From assembly GCF_036057275.1 (NCBI RefSeq), contig NZ_CP107945.1, positions 6,014,001 through 6,078,000 of the forward strand: DNA of 64,000 nt, written 5' to 3'. Shown one piece after another: positions 40,984 through 50,050 of this stretch; within the stretch, counting starts at the first letter, position 1, and each line of letters starts with the position of its first letter. Position numbers and translations under genes: made by a program. The DNA is from Streptomyces sp. NBC_00390. Lineage in GTDB: Bacteria > Actinomycetota > Actinomycetes > Streptomycetales > Streptomycetaceae. The notes under the pieces are model-generated. The model was not told where the DNA came from. It saw nothing but the letters and a program-made list of their open reading frames with translations, and did not search any database.

Positions 40984-41841
40984 TCACGGCAACGTGAGAA
41001 TCTCCGCCCCGCTGTCCGTCACCACCAGGGTGTGCTCGAACTGCGCGGTGCGCTTGCGGTCCTTGGTCACGACCGTCCAGCCGTCGTCCCACATGTCGTA
41101 CTCGTACGTGCCGAGGGTGAGCATCGGCTCGATCGTGAACGTCATGCCCGCCTGGATGACCGTGGTCGCGTGCGCCGCGTCGTAGTGCGGAATGATCAGC
41201 CCGGAGTGGAAGGACGAGTTGATCCCGTGCCCGGTGAAGTCGCGCACGACGCCGTAGCCGAAACGCTTGGCGTACGACTCGATCACCCGGCCGATGACAT
41301 TGACCTGGCGGCCCGGTTTCACCGCCTTGATGGCGCGGTTGAGCGACTCGCGGGTCCGCTCCACGAGCAGCCGCGACTCCTCGTCGACGTCACCGCACAG
41401 GTAGGTGGCGTTGTTGTCGCCGTGCACGCCGTGGATGTACGCGGTGACGTCCAGATTGACGATGTCGCCGTCCCGCAGCACCGTCGAGTCCGGAATCCCG
41501 TGGCAGATCACCTCGTTGACCGAGGAGCACAGCGACTTGGGGAAGCCGCGGTAGCCGAGGGTCGAGGGATAGGCGCCGTGGTCGCACATGAACTCGTGCG
41601 CGACACGGTCCAGTTCGTCCGTCGTCACACCCGGCGCGATGTGCTTGGCGGCCTCCGCCATCGCCTGCGCGGCGATGCGGCCCGCGATCCGCATCCGCTC
41701 GATGGTGTCGGAGTCCTGGACCTCCGGCCCGGTGTACGGGGTGGGCGCGGGCTTCCCGACGTACTCGGGACGCCGGATGGAGCCGGGGACGGAACGGGTG
41801 GGGGAGAGCTCCCCGGGAACGAGCAGCGACTGGCCAGACAT
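40984..41841 (-). CDS. map: Methionine aminopeptidase, type I
   Basis: The 285-aa enzyme has an N-terminal extension of about 40 residues and then the pita-bread fold. Metal ligands are in NLDVTAYIHGVHGDNNATY (two Asp), GHGINSSFH (His), MTFTIEPML (Glu) and AQFEHTLVV (Glu). GHGIPDST and HGI motifs complete the site. It removes the first Met from new proteins. A -10-like TAGACT (41849-41854) 7 bases before ATG 41841 suggests leaderless mRNA. It is probably a second, non-ribosomal-operon map copy. Confidence 0.93.
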   Translation of the reverse strand: MSGQSLLVPGELSPTRSVPGSIRRPEYVGKPAPTPYTGPEVQDSDTIERMRIAGRIAAQAMAEAAKHIAPGVTTDELDRVAHEFMCDHGAYPSTLGYRGFPKSLCSSVNEVICHGIPDSTVLRDGDIVNLDVTAYIHGVHGDNNATYLCGDVDEESRLLVERTRESLNRAIKAVKPGRQVNVIGRVIESYAKRFGYGVVRDFTGHGINSSFHSGLIIPHYDAAHATTVIQAGMTFTIEPMLTLGTYEYDMWDDGWTVVTKDRKRTAQFEHTLVVTDSGAEILTLP

Positions 41842-41899
41842 GCCAGCGAGTCTAACCAGGCCCCATGGGGCAGCATGGCCATGGAGGAAGGAGCCGACG

Positions 41900-42127
41900 A
41901 TGGCCCTGTTCAAGAAGCGCACGGTGGGCAAACCGGGCGAGTGGTACTACTGCCTGGAGCACAAGAAGGTCGAGGAAGGCCCGGAATGCCCGGCCAAGAA
42001 CCGCTTCGGCCCGTATGCCTCGCGTACGGAGGCGGAGCACGCGATGGACACTGCGCGCGAACGGAATCTGGAGTGGGAGAACGATCCCCGCTGGCACGAC
42101 ACCCCGGCCCGGCCGGAGGACACGTAG
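41900..42127 (+). CDS. Small conserved actinobacterial protein (75 aa)
   Basis: A GGAGGAAGGAG ribosome site precedes ATG 41900. The product MALFKKRTVGKPGEWYYCLEH... has a basic start, two Cys (YYCLEHKKVEEGPEC) that may bind metal, and a charged C-terminal helix with RNLEWENDPRWHD. It is widely conserved in Streptomyces beside map, and its function is unknown. It is divergent from map across a 58-bp gap, and hairpins follow its stop. Confidence 0.85.
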   Translation: MALFKKRTVGKPGEWYYCLEHKKVEEGPECPAKNRFGPYASRTEAEHAMDTARERNLEWENDPRWHDTPARPEDT

Positions 42128-42157
42128 CTCCCCTGCGCGGGGCAGCACGGTTCCTTG

Positions 42158-42181
42158 GGGGTGCCCCGCCCGGGGCACCCC
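42158..42181 (+). terminator. Hairpin terminator after the 75-aa gene
   Basis: GGGGTGCCCCG pairs with CGGGGCACCCC over 11 bp with a 2-base turn, 30 bp past the stop. Confidence 0.75.
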
Positions 42182-42192
42182 ACCCGATCCCC

Positions 42193-42226
42193 CCTGGGCC
42201 CGTCCGGGATCCCGGACGGGCCCAGG
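42193..42226. repeat. Perfect 34-bp palindrome
   Basis: Two exact 17-bp arms, CCTGGGCCCGTCCGGGA and its complement, meet without a loop. A smaller GATCGAG/CTCGATC pair lies at about 42242-42258. The 42128-42353 gap between convergent genes is otherwise empty. It may be a second, bidirectional terminator. Confidence 0.8.
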
Positions 42227-42353
42227 ACCGGCCCCTGCCGGCGATCGAGACGCTCGATCCGGTGGGGCCCGCGCCCGCCAGGGGCGTAGGGAGCCCCGCT
42301 TTCGGGATGCGTGGCCGGCGAAGCCGCGCAGGGCAGGGGCGACACCTCACGCC

Positions 42354-43649
42354 TCACACCACCTCTGCCGCCTCCTTCTGGGAGCGCCTGCGCAGCGCGT
42401 CCTCGTCCGTCTCGGAGTCGTACGACCACAGCTTCGGCAGCGCAGCCGTCAGCAGCCCCACCGACACCAGACAGGCGAGTCCACCGCTCCACACCGCCGG
42501 CCGGGTGCCCGTCCATCCGGCCGCCGCACCGGCGCGGACCTGGCCCAGCTGCGGGCCGACGCTGTACGACAGCACCTCTATGCCGGCGAGCCGGCCGCGC
42601 AGCTCCTCGGGGATCGTCTGGTTCCAGATCGTCGAGCGGCCCAGCCCGCTGAGCATGTCGCCGGCCCCCGCGAACGCCAGGCACAGCAGCACCAGCCAGA
42701 TGTTCGTGACCCAGCCCGCCGCGGTGATCGCCAGACCCCAGCCCGCGGCGCCGAAGACCACGAACAGCCCGTGCCGCCGCACCCGTGAGGTCCAGCCGCT
42801 GGTCAGGCTGAGCACAACGGAGCCGACCGAGCCCGCGGCGTACATCAGGCCCAGCGCCCACTCGGCGTCCAGGTCGTCAGCGAGGAACGGGAAGATCGTG
42901 TTCGGGAACGCGAAGAGCATCGCGGCCAGGTCGATCGCATACGTCCCCAGCAGCACCGGCCTGCTCCATGCGTACCGCGCGCCCTCCGCGATGCCGCGCA
43001 GCGACGGCTTCTGCGCGTCGTGCGCGGGCGGCGCCGGGTCCAGGCGCAGACACAGCAGTACGGACACGGCGAAGGCGACGACCGTGATCCCGTAGGCCAT
43101 GGCATGGCCTCCGTACGCCACGACCAGGCCGGCCAGCGCCGGTCCGGCGATCGCGCCCGTCTGCCAGCGCAGGGAGTTCAGCGCGGCGGCCGCGGTGAGC
43201 TGGTCGTGCGGCACGATCCGGGCGATCAGCGAGTCCAGTGCCGGGCGCTGCATACCGGCGAGTGCCGAGACTCCGGCCGCGACCAGATAGAGCGGCCAGA
43301 GCATCGGCTGCGGGAGGGCGGCGTTCACCAGCAGGACCACGGCCAGCAGGCCGAGCCCGGCCTCCGTGCCGAGGATCAGCCTGCGGCGGTCGGCGGCATC
43401 GGCGAGGGCACCTCCGTACAGTCCGAACACGATGAGCGGGACCAGTTCCACCGCGCCCATCGCCCCGACCGCGAGCGGCGATCCGGTGAGCTCCTTGATC
43501 TGGAGCGGAAGGGCCACCATCGCCATGAAGCTGCCGAAGTAGGTGATCAGGCCCTGCACCCACAGCAGACGGAAGCCGGGAGAGGACCGCCAGGGTGTGA
43601 GGTCCGGGAGAATCGCGGAGAGCTTGGAGCTCGCGGGAGCCGTGGTCAC
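42354..43649 (-). CDS. MFS transporter, EntS-like
   Basis: The 431-aa protein has twelve hydrophobic segments and the MFS motif A variant GLYGGALADAADRRRLIL (about 76-93). LNSLRWQTGAIAGPALAGLVVAYGG near 158-182 and DMLSGLGRSTIWNQTIPEELRGRL near 330-353 place it in the EntS/multidrug (MFS_3) group that exports siderophores or drugs. Its position near iron genes fits siderophore export, but that is inference. GTG 43649 has GGAG about 11 bases upstream. C-terminal 30 residues are charged. Confidence 0.88.
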   Translation of the reverse strand: MTTAPASSKLSAILPDLTPWRSSPGFRLLWVQGLITYFGSFMAMVALPLQIKELTGSPLAVGAMGAVELVPLIVFGLYGGALADAADRRRLILGTEAGLGLLAVVLLVNAALPQPMLWPLYLVAAGVSALAGMQRPALDSLIARIVPHDQLTAAAALNSLRWQTGAIAGPALAGLVVAYGGHAMAYGITVVAFAVSVLLCLRLDPAPPAHDAQKPSLRGIAEGARYAWSRPVLLGTYAIDLAAMLFAFPNTIFPFLADDLDAEWALGLMYAAGSVGSVVLSLTSGWTSRVRRHGLFVVFGAAGWGLAITAAGWVTNIWLVLLCLAFAGAGDMLSGLGRSTIWNQTIPEELRGRLAGIEVLSYSVGPQLGQVRAGAAAGWTGTRPAVWSGGLACLVSVGLLTAALPKLWSYDSETDEDALRRRSQKEAAEVV

Positions 43650-43706
43650 AAGCGGTCATGCTCCGTCGGTCCGGTGGCCCGCGGCAACCGGATTGTGCGG
43701 GGCAGG

Positions 43707-44327
43707 TCACCAGCGGGGCGGCGGAGGGGACATCAGCTGGTCCGCGAGGCGCGACAGGCGGTCCCGGAACCCGAGCCGGCCGCGCGGTGCGGGCAGGCTG
43801 TTCTCGCCCGCCGCAGCGCTGACCAGATGCTGCACGGTGTCGATGTCGATCTCCGCGGGCCGGCCGTCGCAGTCCGTGGCCGGTACCGCCAGCGCCTCAT
43901 GGGCCAGACCGTGCGTCTCCGGATCACCGCCGTCCAGAGCCAGGACCGTCGCCCCCGCCCGGCGCGCGTCGCACACCCGCTCCAGCAGTCCGGCGTCCGG
44001 CCGCTCGGGAGCCACGACCAGCAATGTCTCGCCGCGCCGCGCCGCCTCCAGCCTGCCGAGCCCCACGGCGAGCTGGACCGGGTCCCCGGGGCGCGCGTGA
44101 TGGCGCACCAGAGTCGGCGCGAGCCCCGGCTGCCCCGACCAGGCGGCCTCGTCCGCCAGGTGCGCGGCCAGATGCCAGGGCTCGTACTCCTCGGTCCCCA
44201 CCAGCAGCAGCCCGCCGCCCTGCGGCACCACGGACGAGCGCAGCGCCCGCGCGAACTGCCGGGTCGCCGCCGGCCACTGGGTCCCCGCCAGGACTTCGCG
44301 CAGCAGCGCGACGCGTACGGCATCCAT
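43707..44327 (-). CDS. Conserved hypothetical protein (206 aa)
   Basis: The protein contains GGGLLLVGTEEYEPWHLAAHLADEA and RGETLLVVAPERPDAGLLERVCDARRAGATVLALDGGDPE, a Rossmann/SIS-like beta-alpha-beta arrangement without a recognised catalytic motif. The tail ends MSPPPPRW. It recurs in Streptomyces next to the F420 reductase gene. No signal peptide or membrane helix. It is divergent from the F420 reductase gene. Function unknown. Confidence 0.72.
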   Translation of the reverse strand: MDAVRVALLREVLAGTQWPAATRQFARALRSSVVPQGGGLLLVGTEEYEPWHLAAHLADEAAWSGQPGLAPTLVRHHARPGDPVQLAVGLGRLEAARRGETLLVVAPERPDAGLLERVCDARRAGATVLALDGGDPETHGLAHEALAVPATDCDGRPAEIDIDTVQHLVSAAAGENSLPAPRGRLGFRDRLSRLADQLMSPPPPRW

Positions 44328-44423
44328 GGCCCCGCATCCTGTACCAGAACCGGGTCCCGGCGGGGGCAGCCCGGCCTCGGCTCACCCGATCGGGAGCGCA
44401 GTACCTGCAAGTAAGGTCGGGCC

Positions 44424-45149
44424 ATGACTTCTACTGACAACGCAGGCACCGGCAGCGGCACCGCGCCGAAGGCTCCGGCCAAGGACCCCTGGGACCTCCC
44501 CGATGTCTCCGGCCTCGTCGTCGGTGTCCTCGGCGGCACCGGCGACCAGGGCCGCGGACTTGCCTACCGGCTGGCCAGGGCGGGCCAGAAGGTGATCATC
44601 GGTTCCCGGGTCGCGGAGCGCGCCGAGAGGGCCGCGGCCGAGCTGGGCCTCGGGATCGAGGGCGCCGACAACGCCGAGTGCGCGCGGCGCAGCGACGTGG
44701 TGATCGTGGCGGTGCCGTGGGAGGGGCACGCCAAGACGCTGGAGGCGCTGCAGAAGGAGCTGGCCGGCAAGCTCGTCGTCGACTGTGTCAACCCGCTCGG
44801 CTTCGACAAGAAGGGCGCCTACGCACTCAAGCCGGAGGAGGGCAGCGCCGCCGAACAGGCCGCGGCCCTGCTGCCCGACTCGCGGGTGACGGCCGCCTTC
44901 CACCACCTGTCCGCCGTGCTGCTCCAGGACGAGTCGATCGAGGAGATCGACACGGATGTCATGGTGCTGGGCGAGTCACGCGCGGACACCGACATCGTGC
45001 AGGCGCTGGCCGGCCGTGTCCCGGGGATGCGCGGAGTCTTCGCCGGCCGGCTGCGAGGCGCCCATCAGGTCGAGTCGCTGGTCGCCAACCTGATCTCGGT
45101 GAACCGCCGGTACAAGGCCCATGCGGGGCTGCGCGTCACCGACGTGTAG
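44424..45149 (+). CDS. npdG: NADPH-dependent F420 reductase
   Basis: After an Ala/Pro-rich 30-residue tail, VVGVLGGTGDQGRGLAYRLARAGQKVIIGSR is the fused F420/NADP-binding Rossmann motif (about 32-62). DVVIVAVPWEGHAKTL and VVDCVNPLGF follow, and FHHLSAVLLQD near 154-164 matches Fno/NpdG. It moves hydride between NADPH and coenzyme F420, supplying reduced F420 for actinobacterial reductases. Length 241 is normal. A -10-like TAAGGT (44412-44417) 6 bases before ATG suggests a leaderless mRNA. Confidence 0.92.
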   Translation: MTSTDNAGTGSGTAPKAPAKDPWDLPDVSGLVVGVLGGTGDQGRGLAYRLARAGQKVIIGSRVAERAERAAAELGLGIEGADNAECARRSDVVIVAVPWEGHAKTLEALQKELAGKLVVDCVNPLGFDKKGAYALKPEEGSAAEQAAALLPDSRVTAAFHHLSAVLLQDESIEEIDTDVMVLGESRADTDIVQALAGRVPGMRGVFAGRLRGAHQVESLVANLISVNRRYKAHAGLRVTDV

Positions 45150-45212
45150 GGCACCCGGGGGCATGGGGGACACTGGACGGGACGAACCATCCCCCGACAG
45201 GAGCCGTACCCC

Positions 45213-45392
45213 ATGCCCCGCCTCGCTCTCTACGCACTCGTCGTCTGCGCGCTCGCCGTCACGGCGGCGGTGGTGTCCTTCGTCCACGGCACCTGGCTCG
45301 GGATCGTCTGGGTGCTGCTCGCCGGGCTCTCGTCGAACATGGCCTGGTACTACCTGCGCCGGGCGAAGGCGGAGCGCCGGGCGGCGGGCTGA
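45213..45392 (+). CDS. Small membrane protein (59 aa), two helices
   Basis: ATG 45213 follows AGGAG with a 9-base gap. The product starts MPRLALYALVVCALAVTAAVVSFVHG and continues with GIVWVLLAGLSSNMAWYYL and a basic RRAKAERRAAG tail, so it has two membrane segments joined by a short polar turn. It lies 63 bp after the F420 reductase gene and may be cotranscribed. No family is recognised. Confidence 0.75.
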   Translation: MPRLALYALVVCALAVTAAVVSFVHGTWLGIVWVLLAGLSSNMAWYYLRRAKAERRAAG

Positions 45393-45465
45393 CGGCCTGC
45401 CGGCCGCTCCGGGCAGGCCTGACGCGGTCAGGGCAACGGTCAGCAACAATGATCAGGGCCTACGG

Positions 45466-46266
45466 TCAGCGGGACGCACAGAAGTCGTGCTGCCCGTCCC
45501 AGAACTCGAACAGGTCCCGTCCGCACTCCATGTCGATCCGGTCCACCCCGAGCGCGTCCATGATCCCGTAGACCGCGTCGAAGAACGCGGCGTTGACCTC
45601 GGGGATGAAGAACAGGCACAGGAACAGGACGAGCATGCCGTACGGGGCGAACGGCTCCACCTGGCGGCGGACCTTGTACGACAGCCACGGCTCGATCACG
45701 CCGTAGCCGTCCAGGCCGGGCACCGGCAGGAAGTTCAGAATCGTCGCCGTGACCTGGAGCAGCGCGAGGAAGGCGAGCGCGAACCGGAACGGGGTGGGGA
45801 TGCCTTCCAGCGCGTCCAGCCAGAACGGCGCGGTGCACACGGCGGCGAACAGCGCGTTGGTCAGGGGGCCCGCCGCCGAGATCAGGGTGTGCTTCCAGCG
45901 GCCCCGGATCCGGTGGTGCTCGATGAACACGGCGCCGCCCGGCAGACCGATACCACCCATGATCACAAAGATGACCGGCAGCACGATGCTCAGCAGCGCA
46001 TGTGTGTACTTGAAAGGGTTCAGGGTCAGATAACCCTTGGCGCCGATGGTGATGTCGCCGCCGTGCAGCGCGGTGCGGGCGTGGGCGTACTCGTGCAGAC
46101 ACAGCGAGACGATCCACGCCGAGGTGACGAACAGGAAGACGGCGAGGCCGGGGCTGGCCGCGAATTCCGTCCACACGGCCCAGCCCGTCACCGCCATCAC
46201 CGCGGCGATCCCTATGAAGACGGGACTGATCCTGCGGTCGCTGTGGCGCCTGGCAGCGGTGGTCAT
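45466..46266 (-). CDS. Site-2 protease (M50) family membrane metalloprotease
   Basis: The 266-aa protein has about six helices, the zinc motif HEYAHA near 62-67 (HExxH within a helix) and the second half-site NFLPVPGLDGYG near 184-195 (NxxPxxxxDG). It lacks PDZ and CBS domains, the minimal M50B/Rv0359-like type. Such proteases cut anti-sigma or other membrane proteins within the bilayer. ATG 46266 has AGGAGT 6 bases upstream. It is divergent from the SARP regulator. Confidence 0.9.
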   Translation of the reverse strand: MTTAARRHSDRRISPVFIGIAAVMAVTGWAVWTEFAASPGLAVFLFVTSAWIVSLCLHEYAHARTALHGGDITIGAKGYLTLNPFKYTHALLSIVLPVIFVIMGGIGLPGGAVFIEHHRIRGRWKHTLISAAGPLTNALFAAVCTAPFWLDALEGIPTPFRFALAFLALLQVTATILNFLPVPGLDGYGVIEPWLSYKVRRQVEPFAPYGMLVLFLCLFFIPEVNAAFFDAVYGIMDALGVDRIDMECGRDLFEFWDGQHDFCASR

Positions 46267-46407
46267 GGAGCGACTCCTGGAACGGGGCGGGCGGGACACA
46301 CGTGCGGATAGACCGTACCGGTGGGTGCCGGGAGAACGTCCTGTACCCCGGCGCCGGTTCCTGTTCCCGCCGGACAGGCCCCGGTCGGCACCAGGGACAA
46401 TGGCCGG

Positions 46408-49400
46408 GTGCACTTTCGCGTACTGGGCCCCGTACAGGTACTCCACGACGACGGCACTCCCGTCGCGCTCGGCGGAGCACGGCTGCGCGCCCTGCTGACC
46501 GTGCTGGCCCTGCGCGCCGGGCGCGCGGTCCCGGTCGGGGTGCTCGTCGACGAGGTGTGGGACGGCGATCCGCCCGCGGACGCGGTGGCGGCGCTGCAGG
46601 CGCTCGTCGGCCGGCTGCGGCGGGCACTCGGGCACGGGGCGGTGGTCTCGGCCGAGGGCGGCTACCGGCTGTGCGCCGAACGCGACGAGGTGGACCTGCA
46701 CCGGTTCGACCGGCTGGCAGGGGAGGGCGCGCGTGCCCTGGCGGAGGGGGACGTGGCCAAGGCGGCGACGGTCCTGGACGACGCGCTCGGGCTGTGGCGG
46801 GAGCCGGTGCTGGCCGATCTGCCGGACCGTGCGGCGCAGGCGGCGCGTCTCGAGTCCCGGCGGCTCGACGCCCGCCGTGCGCGGCTGTCCGCCGAGCTCG
46901 TGCTGGGCGGGGCCGAGACAGCCCTGCCGGAGCTCGCCGCGCTGTGCGCGGAACATCCGCTGGACGAGCCGCTGCATGCCCTGCGGATACGGGCGCTGAG
47001 GGACGCGGGGCGGGCGGCGCAGGCGCTGGCGGCGTACGAGGAGGTACGCAGGACGCTCGCCGACACGCTCGGTGCCGATCCGGGTACCGAACTGCTGCGA
47101 CTCCAGGCCGAGTTGCTCAAACCCGCGCCGGTGTTGCCTGCGTCGGGGTTGACTGGGTCGGCCGTGCCCACGCCGGCCGTGCCCACGCCGGCCGTGCCCG
47201 TGCCGGGCATGCCCGTGCCGGGCATGCCCGCGACGGCGGTACCCGCACCAACCGTGCCCACGCCGGCCGTGCCCGCGTCCGCGGTACCCACGCCGGGTGT
47301 TCCCGCCCCCGCGCCGGGCAACCTGCGCGCCCGGCTGACCAGTTTCGTCGGCCGCGAGCCCGAACTTCACGCAATCCGGGCCGACCTGGGCCACGCACGG
47401 CTCGTCACCCTGCTCGGCCCCGGCGGGGCGGGCAAGACCCGCCTGTCCCAGGAAGCCGCCGAACGCGCGGCGGCGGCCGGTCCCGGCGACCCCTGGCCGG
47501 ACGGTGTCTGGCTCGCCGAACTCGCCCCCGTCGACGACCCGGACACCGTGTCCGAGGCGGTGCTCGGCGCGCTCGGGGCGCGGGAGACCGTGCTGCGCGG
47601 AGCCGGTGCGGAGGAGCTGCGCGCCGCCGACCGCCGCGGCGACGACGCACTCGCCCGCCTGACCGAACACTGTGCGCGGCGCCGCATGCTCCTGCTCCTG
47701 GACAACTGCGAGCATGTCGTCGAGGCCGCGGCGACGCTGGCGCAGCGGCTGCTCGAGTGCTGCCCCGGCCTCACGGTCCTGGCCACCAGCCGTGAACCGC
47801 TCGGCGTGCCCGGCGAGCTGGTACGCCCGGTCGACCCGCTCCCGGACCCGGCGGCCCTGCGCCTGCTGGCCGAGCGCGGCGCATCGGCGCGACCGGGCTT
47901 CCGGGTGGACGAGGACGAGGCGACGGCGGCGGCGTGCGCGGAGATCTGCCGGCGACTGGACGGCCTCCCCCTGGCCATCGAACTCGCCGCGGCCCGCCTG
48001 CGGATGCTGACCCCACGCCAGATCGCCGACCGTCTGGACGACCGTTTCCGCCTCCTGACGACCGGGAGCCGCACGGCGCTGCCCCGCCAGCAGACGCTGC
48101 GCGCGGTGGTCGACTGGTCCTGGGACCTGCTGGACGCCCCCGAACGGGCTGTCCTGCGCCGTCTGTCGGTCTTCGCCGGCGGCTGCGACCTGAGCGCGGC
48201 GGAATCGGTCTGCGCGGGGGCGCCGCAGCCGCCCACCGCGGCTGCCCCGAACCTCGGTGTCCCACCCGCACGGACTGCACCGGCGGTGCCGTCATCGGCC
48301 GACCCCGGCGGCTCCGGCCCGCCCGCACCACTACCGCGGGGGAGCGCCCCAGCCGGTCCGGACGGATCGGTCCCGCCGGGCATGCCGTACGCGCTGCACG
48401 GCACCGTTCCCGACACCGTTCCCGACGTCGCAGACGCCCTCGGCGCTCTCATCGACAAGTCCCTCGTCGTCGCCGTGCCCGCACCCGGCGGGCAGACGCG
48501 GTACCGGCTGCTCGAGACCGTCGCCGAGTACGCCGCCGAGCGGCTCGACGAGGCCCGGGAACGGGACGCCGTCGAGCGGCTGCATCTCGCCCACTACCGG
48601 GAACTCGCCCGCACCACCGACCCTCTGCTGCGCGAGCACGGCCAGCGCGCCGCGGTCGGGCTGCTGGAGCTGGAGTACGAGAATCTGCGCACCGCCCTGC
48701 GCCGCGCCGTCGGCGCCCGGGACGAGCACGAAGCACTGTGCCTCCTGCTCTCCCTCGCCTGGTACTGGCAGATGAAGGACCTGCGCGCCGACGCCCGCCA
48801 CTGGTCGCAGGCCGTCGGCTCCCTCGGACCCGATCCCTTCGCGCCGCCCGTGCGCCCCGCACCTCCGCTGCACGAGCGGTGCATCGACGCGCCGCCGCCG
48901 CTGCGGGGCGAACTGCTCGACGAGGCGCGGCGGCAGGTCGCGCTGATCCGTATGGTCAGCATGGACCACAGTGCCGAGGAGTGGACCGGCCCCGACCGGC
49001 GCGAGTGGCTCCACGGCGTCGTCACCGCCTACGGGGCCGACCGGCCGCAGACCTGCCGGTTCCCCGCCTCGCTGTGGTTCTACGCAGTCCTGATGACCGG
49101 CGACAGCGACCAGGTGATGCACGTCCTCGACGAGACCGTCCGCACCGCCGAGGAGGCCGGCTACGCGTGGGAGCTCGCCACCGCCCTGCAGATCCGCGCC
49201 AACGTACTGGCCAACCGCACCGTCTCGGCCGGCAGCGCCCGCAGCGACGCCGACCGCAGCCTCGAGATCTACCGGCGTCTCGGCGACGCCTGGGGAGTGG
49301 CCGAGGCGCTGTCCTCGCGTGGCGAGTCCCATGAGCGGTCCGGAGCGTACGACGAGGCCGCGGCCGACTACCGGGCGGCGGTCGAGTACGCCAAGGAGCT

Positions 49401-50034
49401 CGGCGCCCAGAACCAGGCCGCCCTGCTGCGGGCCCGTCTCGCCGGGGTGCTCATCGAGAGCGGCCACGGCGGGACGGGCGAGGCGATCCTGCGCGAGGTG
49501 CTGGCCGCGGAACGGGAGTCCGGGGCCGAGGCGGTTCCGGCGGCGCGGATGATCCTGGCCCTGTGGCTCGGCTGCACCGGGCGCACCGACGAGGCCCGCC
49601 GGCAGCTGGAGTCGATGCGCGAGTACCTGCACAGATTCACCGTCTTCGAGGGGATCGTGCTCGGCGGCTTCGCCTGGCTCGACGTCGTCGACGGCCGCCA
49701 CGCCGAGGCTCTGGAGCACGCACGCGAGGCGCTGCGGCTGTCCGCCGAACCGTTCGCCATGATGATCGCCCCGCAGATGCCCGCGACCCATGTGCTCACC
49801 GCGGCCCGCGCGCTGGCCGGTCTCGGCGGCGAGGACCGGGGCTGCTGCGCCGCCCGCCTGCTCGGCGCGTACGAAGGTCTGATGCCGGCCCGCCACTTCG
49901 CGACCACCGTGGAACGCGAGAACCGCGCCCTCGCCGAACAGGCCGCCCGCGCCCTGCTGGGGGACGCGGCCTACGAGGCCGCGTACGCCGAGGGCGGCGG
50001 CCTCTCCCTCGAGGAGGCCACCGCCCTGGTGTGA
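46408..50034 (+). CDS. AfsR/SARP-family regulator with NB-ARC and TPR domains
   Basis: The 1208-aa protein starts with a SARP winged helix (FRVLGPVQVLHDDGTPVALGGARLRALL, 2-90) and bacterial activation domain (to about 235). A repetitive Ala/Val/Pro linker (about 250-305) follows. The NB-ARC ATPase has Walker A GPGGAGKTR near 336, LLLLDNCEHV near 428 and ATSREPLGVPGELV near 456. A second Pro-rich insert (about 605-675) breaks the winged region, and TPR-like helices fill the rest. The family activates antibiotic or developmental genes; the target is not obvious here. GTG 46408 follows a -10-like GACAAT by 6 bases. Confidence 0.92.
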   Translation: MHFRVLGPVQVLHDDGTPVALGGARLRALLTVLALRAGRAVPVGVLVDEVWDGDPPADAVAALQALVGRLRRALGHGAVVSAEGGYRLCAERDEVDLHRFDRLAGEGARALAEGDVAKAATVLDDALGLWREPVLADLPDRAAQAARLESRRLDARRARLSAELVLGGAETALPELAALCAEHPLDEPLHALRIRALRDAGRAAQALAAYEEVRRTLADTLGADPGTELLRLQAELLKPAPVLPASGLTGSAVPTPAVPTPAVPVPGMPVPGMPATAVPAPTVPTPAVPASAVPTPGVPAPAPGNLRARLTSFVGREPELHAIRADLGHARLVTLLGPGGAGKTRLSQEAAERAAAAGPGDPWPDGVWLAELAPVDDPDTVSEAVLGALGARETVLRGAGAEELRAADRRGDDALARLTEHCARRRMLLLLDNCEHVVEAAATLAQRLLECCPGLTVLATSREPLGVPGELVRPVDPLPDPAALRLLAERGASARPGFRVDEDEATAAACAEICRRLDGLPLAIELAAARLRMLTPRQIADRLDDRFRLLTTGSRTALPRQQTLRAVVDWSWDLLDAPERAVLRRLSVFAGGCDLSAAESVCAGAPQPPTAAAPNLGVPPARTAPAVPSSADPGGSGPPAPLPRGSAPAGPDGSVPPGMPYALHGTVPDTVPDVADALGALIDKSLVVAVPAPGGQTRYRLLETVAEYAAERLDEARERDAVERLHLAHYRELARTTDPLLREHGQRAAVGLLELEYENLRTALRRAVGARDEHEALCLLLSLAWYWQMKDLRADARHWSQAVGSLGPDPFAPPVRPAPPLHERCIDAPPPLRGELLDEARRQVALIRMVSMDHSAEEWTGPDRREWLHGVVTAYGADRPQTCRFPASLWFYAVLMTGDSDQVMHVLDETVRTAEEAGYAWELATALQIRANVLANRTVSAGSARSDADRSLEIYRRLGDAWGVAEALSSRGESHERSGAYDEAAADYRAAVEYAKELGAQNQAALLRARLAGVLIESGHGGTGEAILREVLAAERESGAEAVPAARMILALWLGCTGRTDEARRQLESMREYLHRFTVFEGIVLGGFAWLDVVDGRHAEALEHAREALRLSAEPFAMMIAPQMPATHVLTAARALAGLGGEDRGCCAARLLGAYEGLMPARHFATTVERENRALAEQAARALLGDAAYEAAYAEGGGLSLEEATALV

Positions 50035-50050
50035 GCCGACGCGCCCCCGG

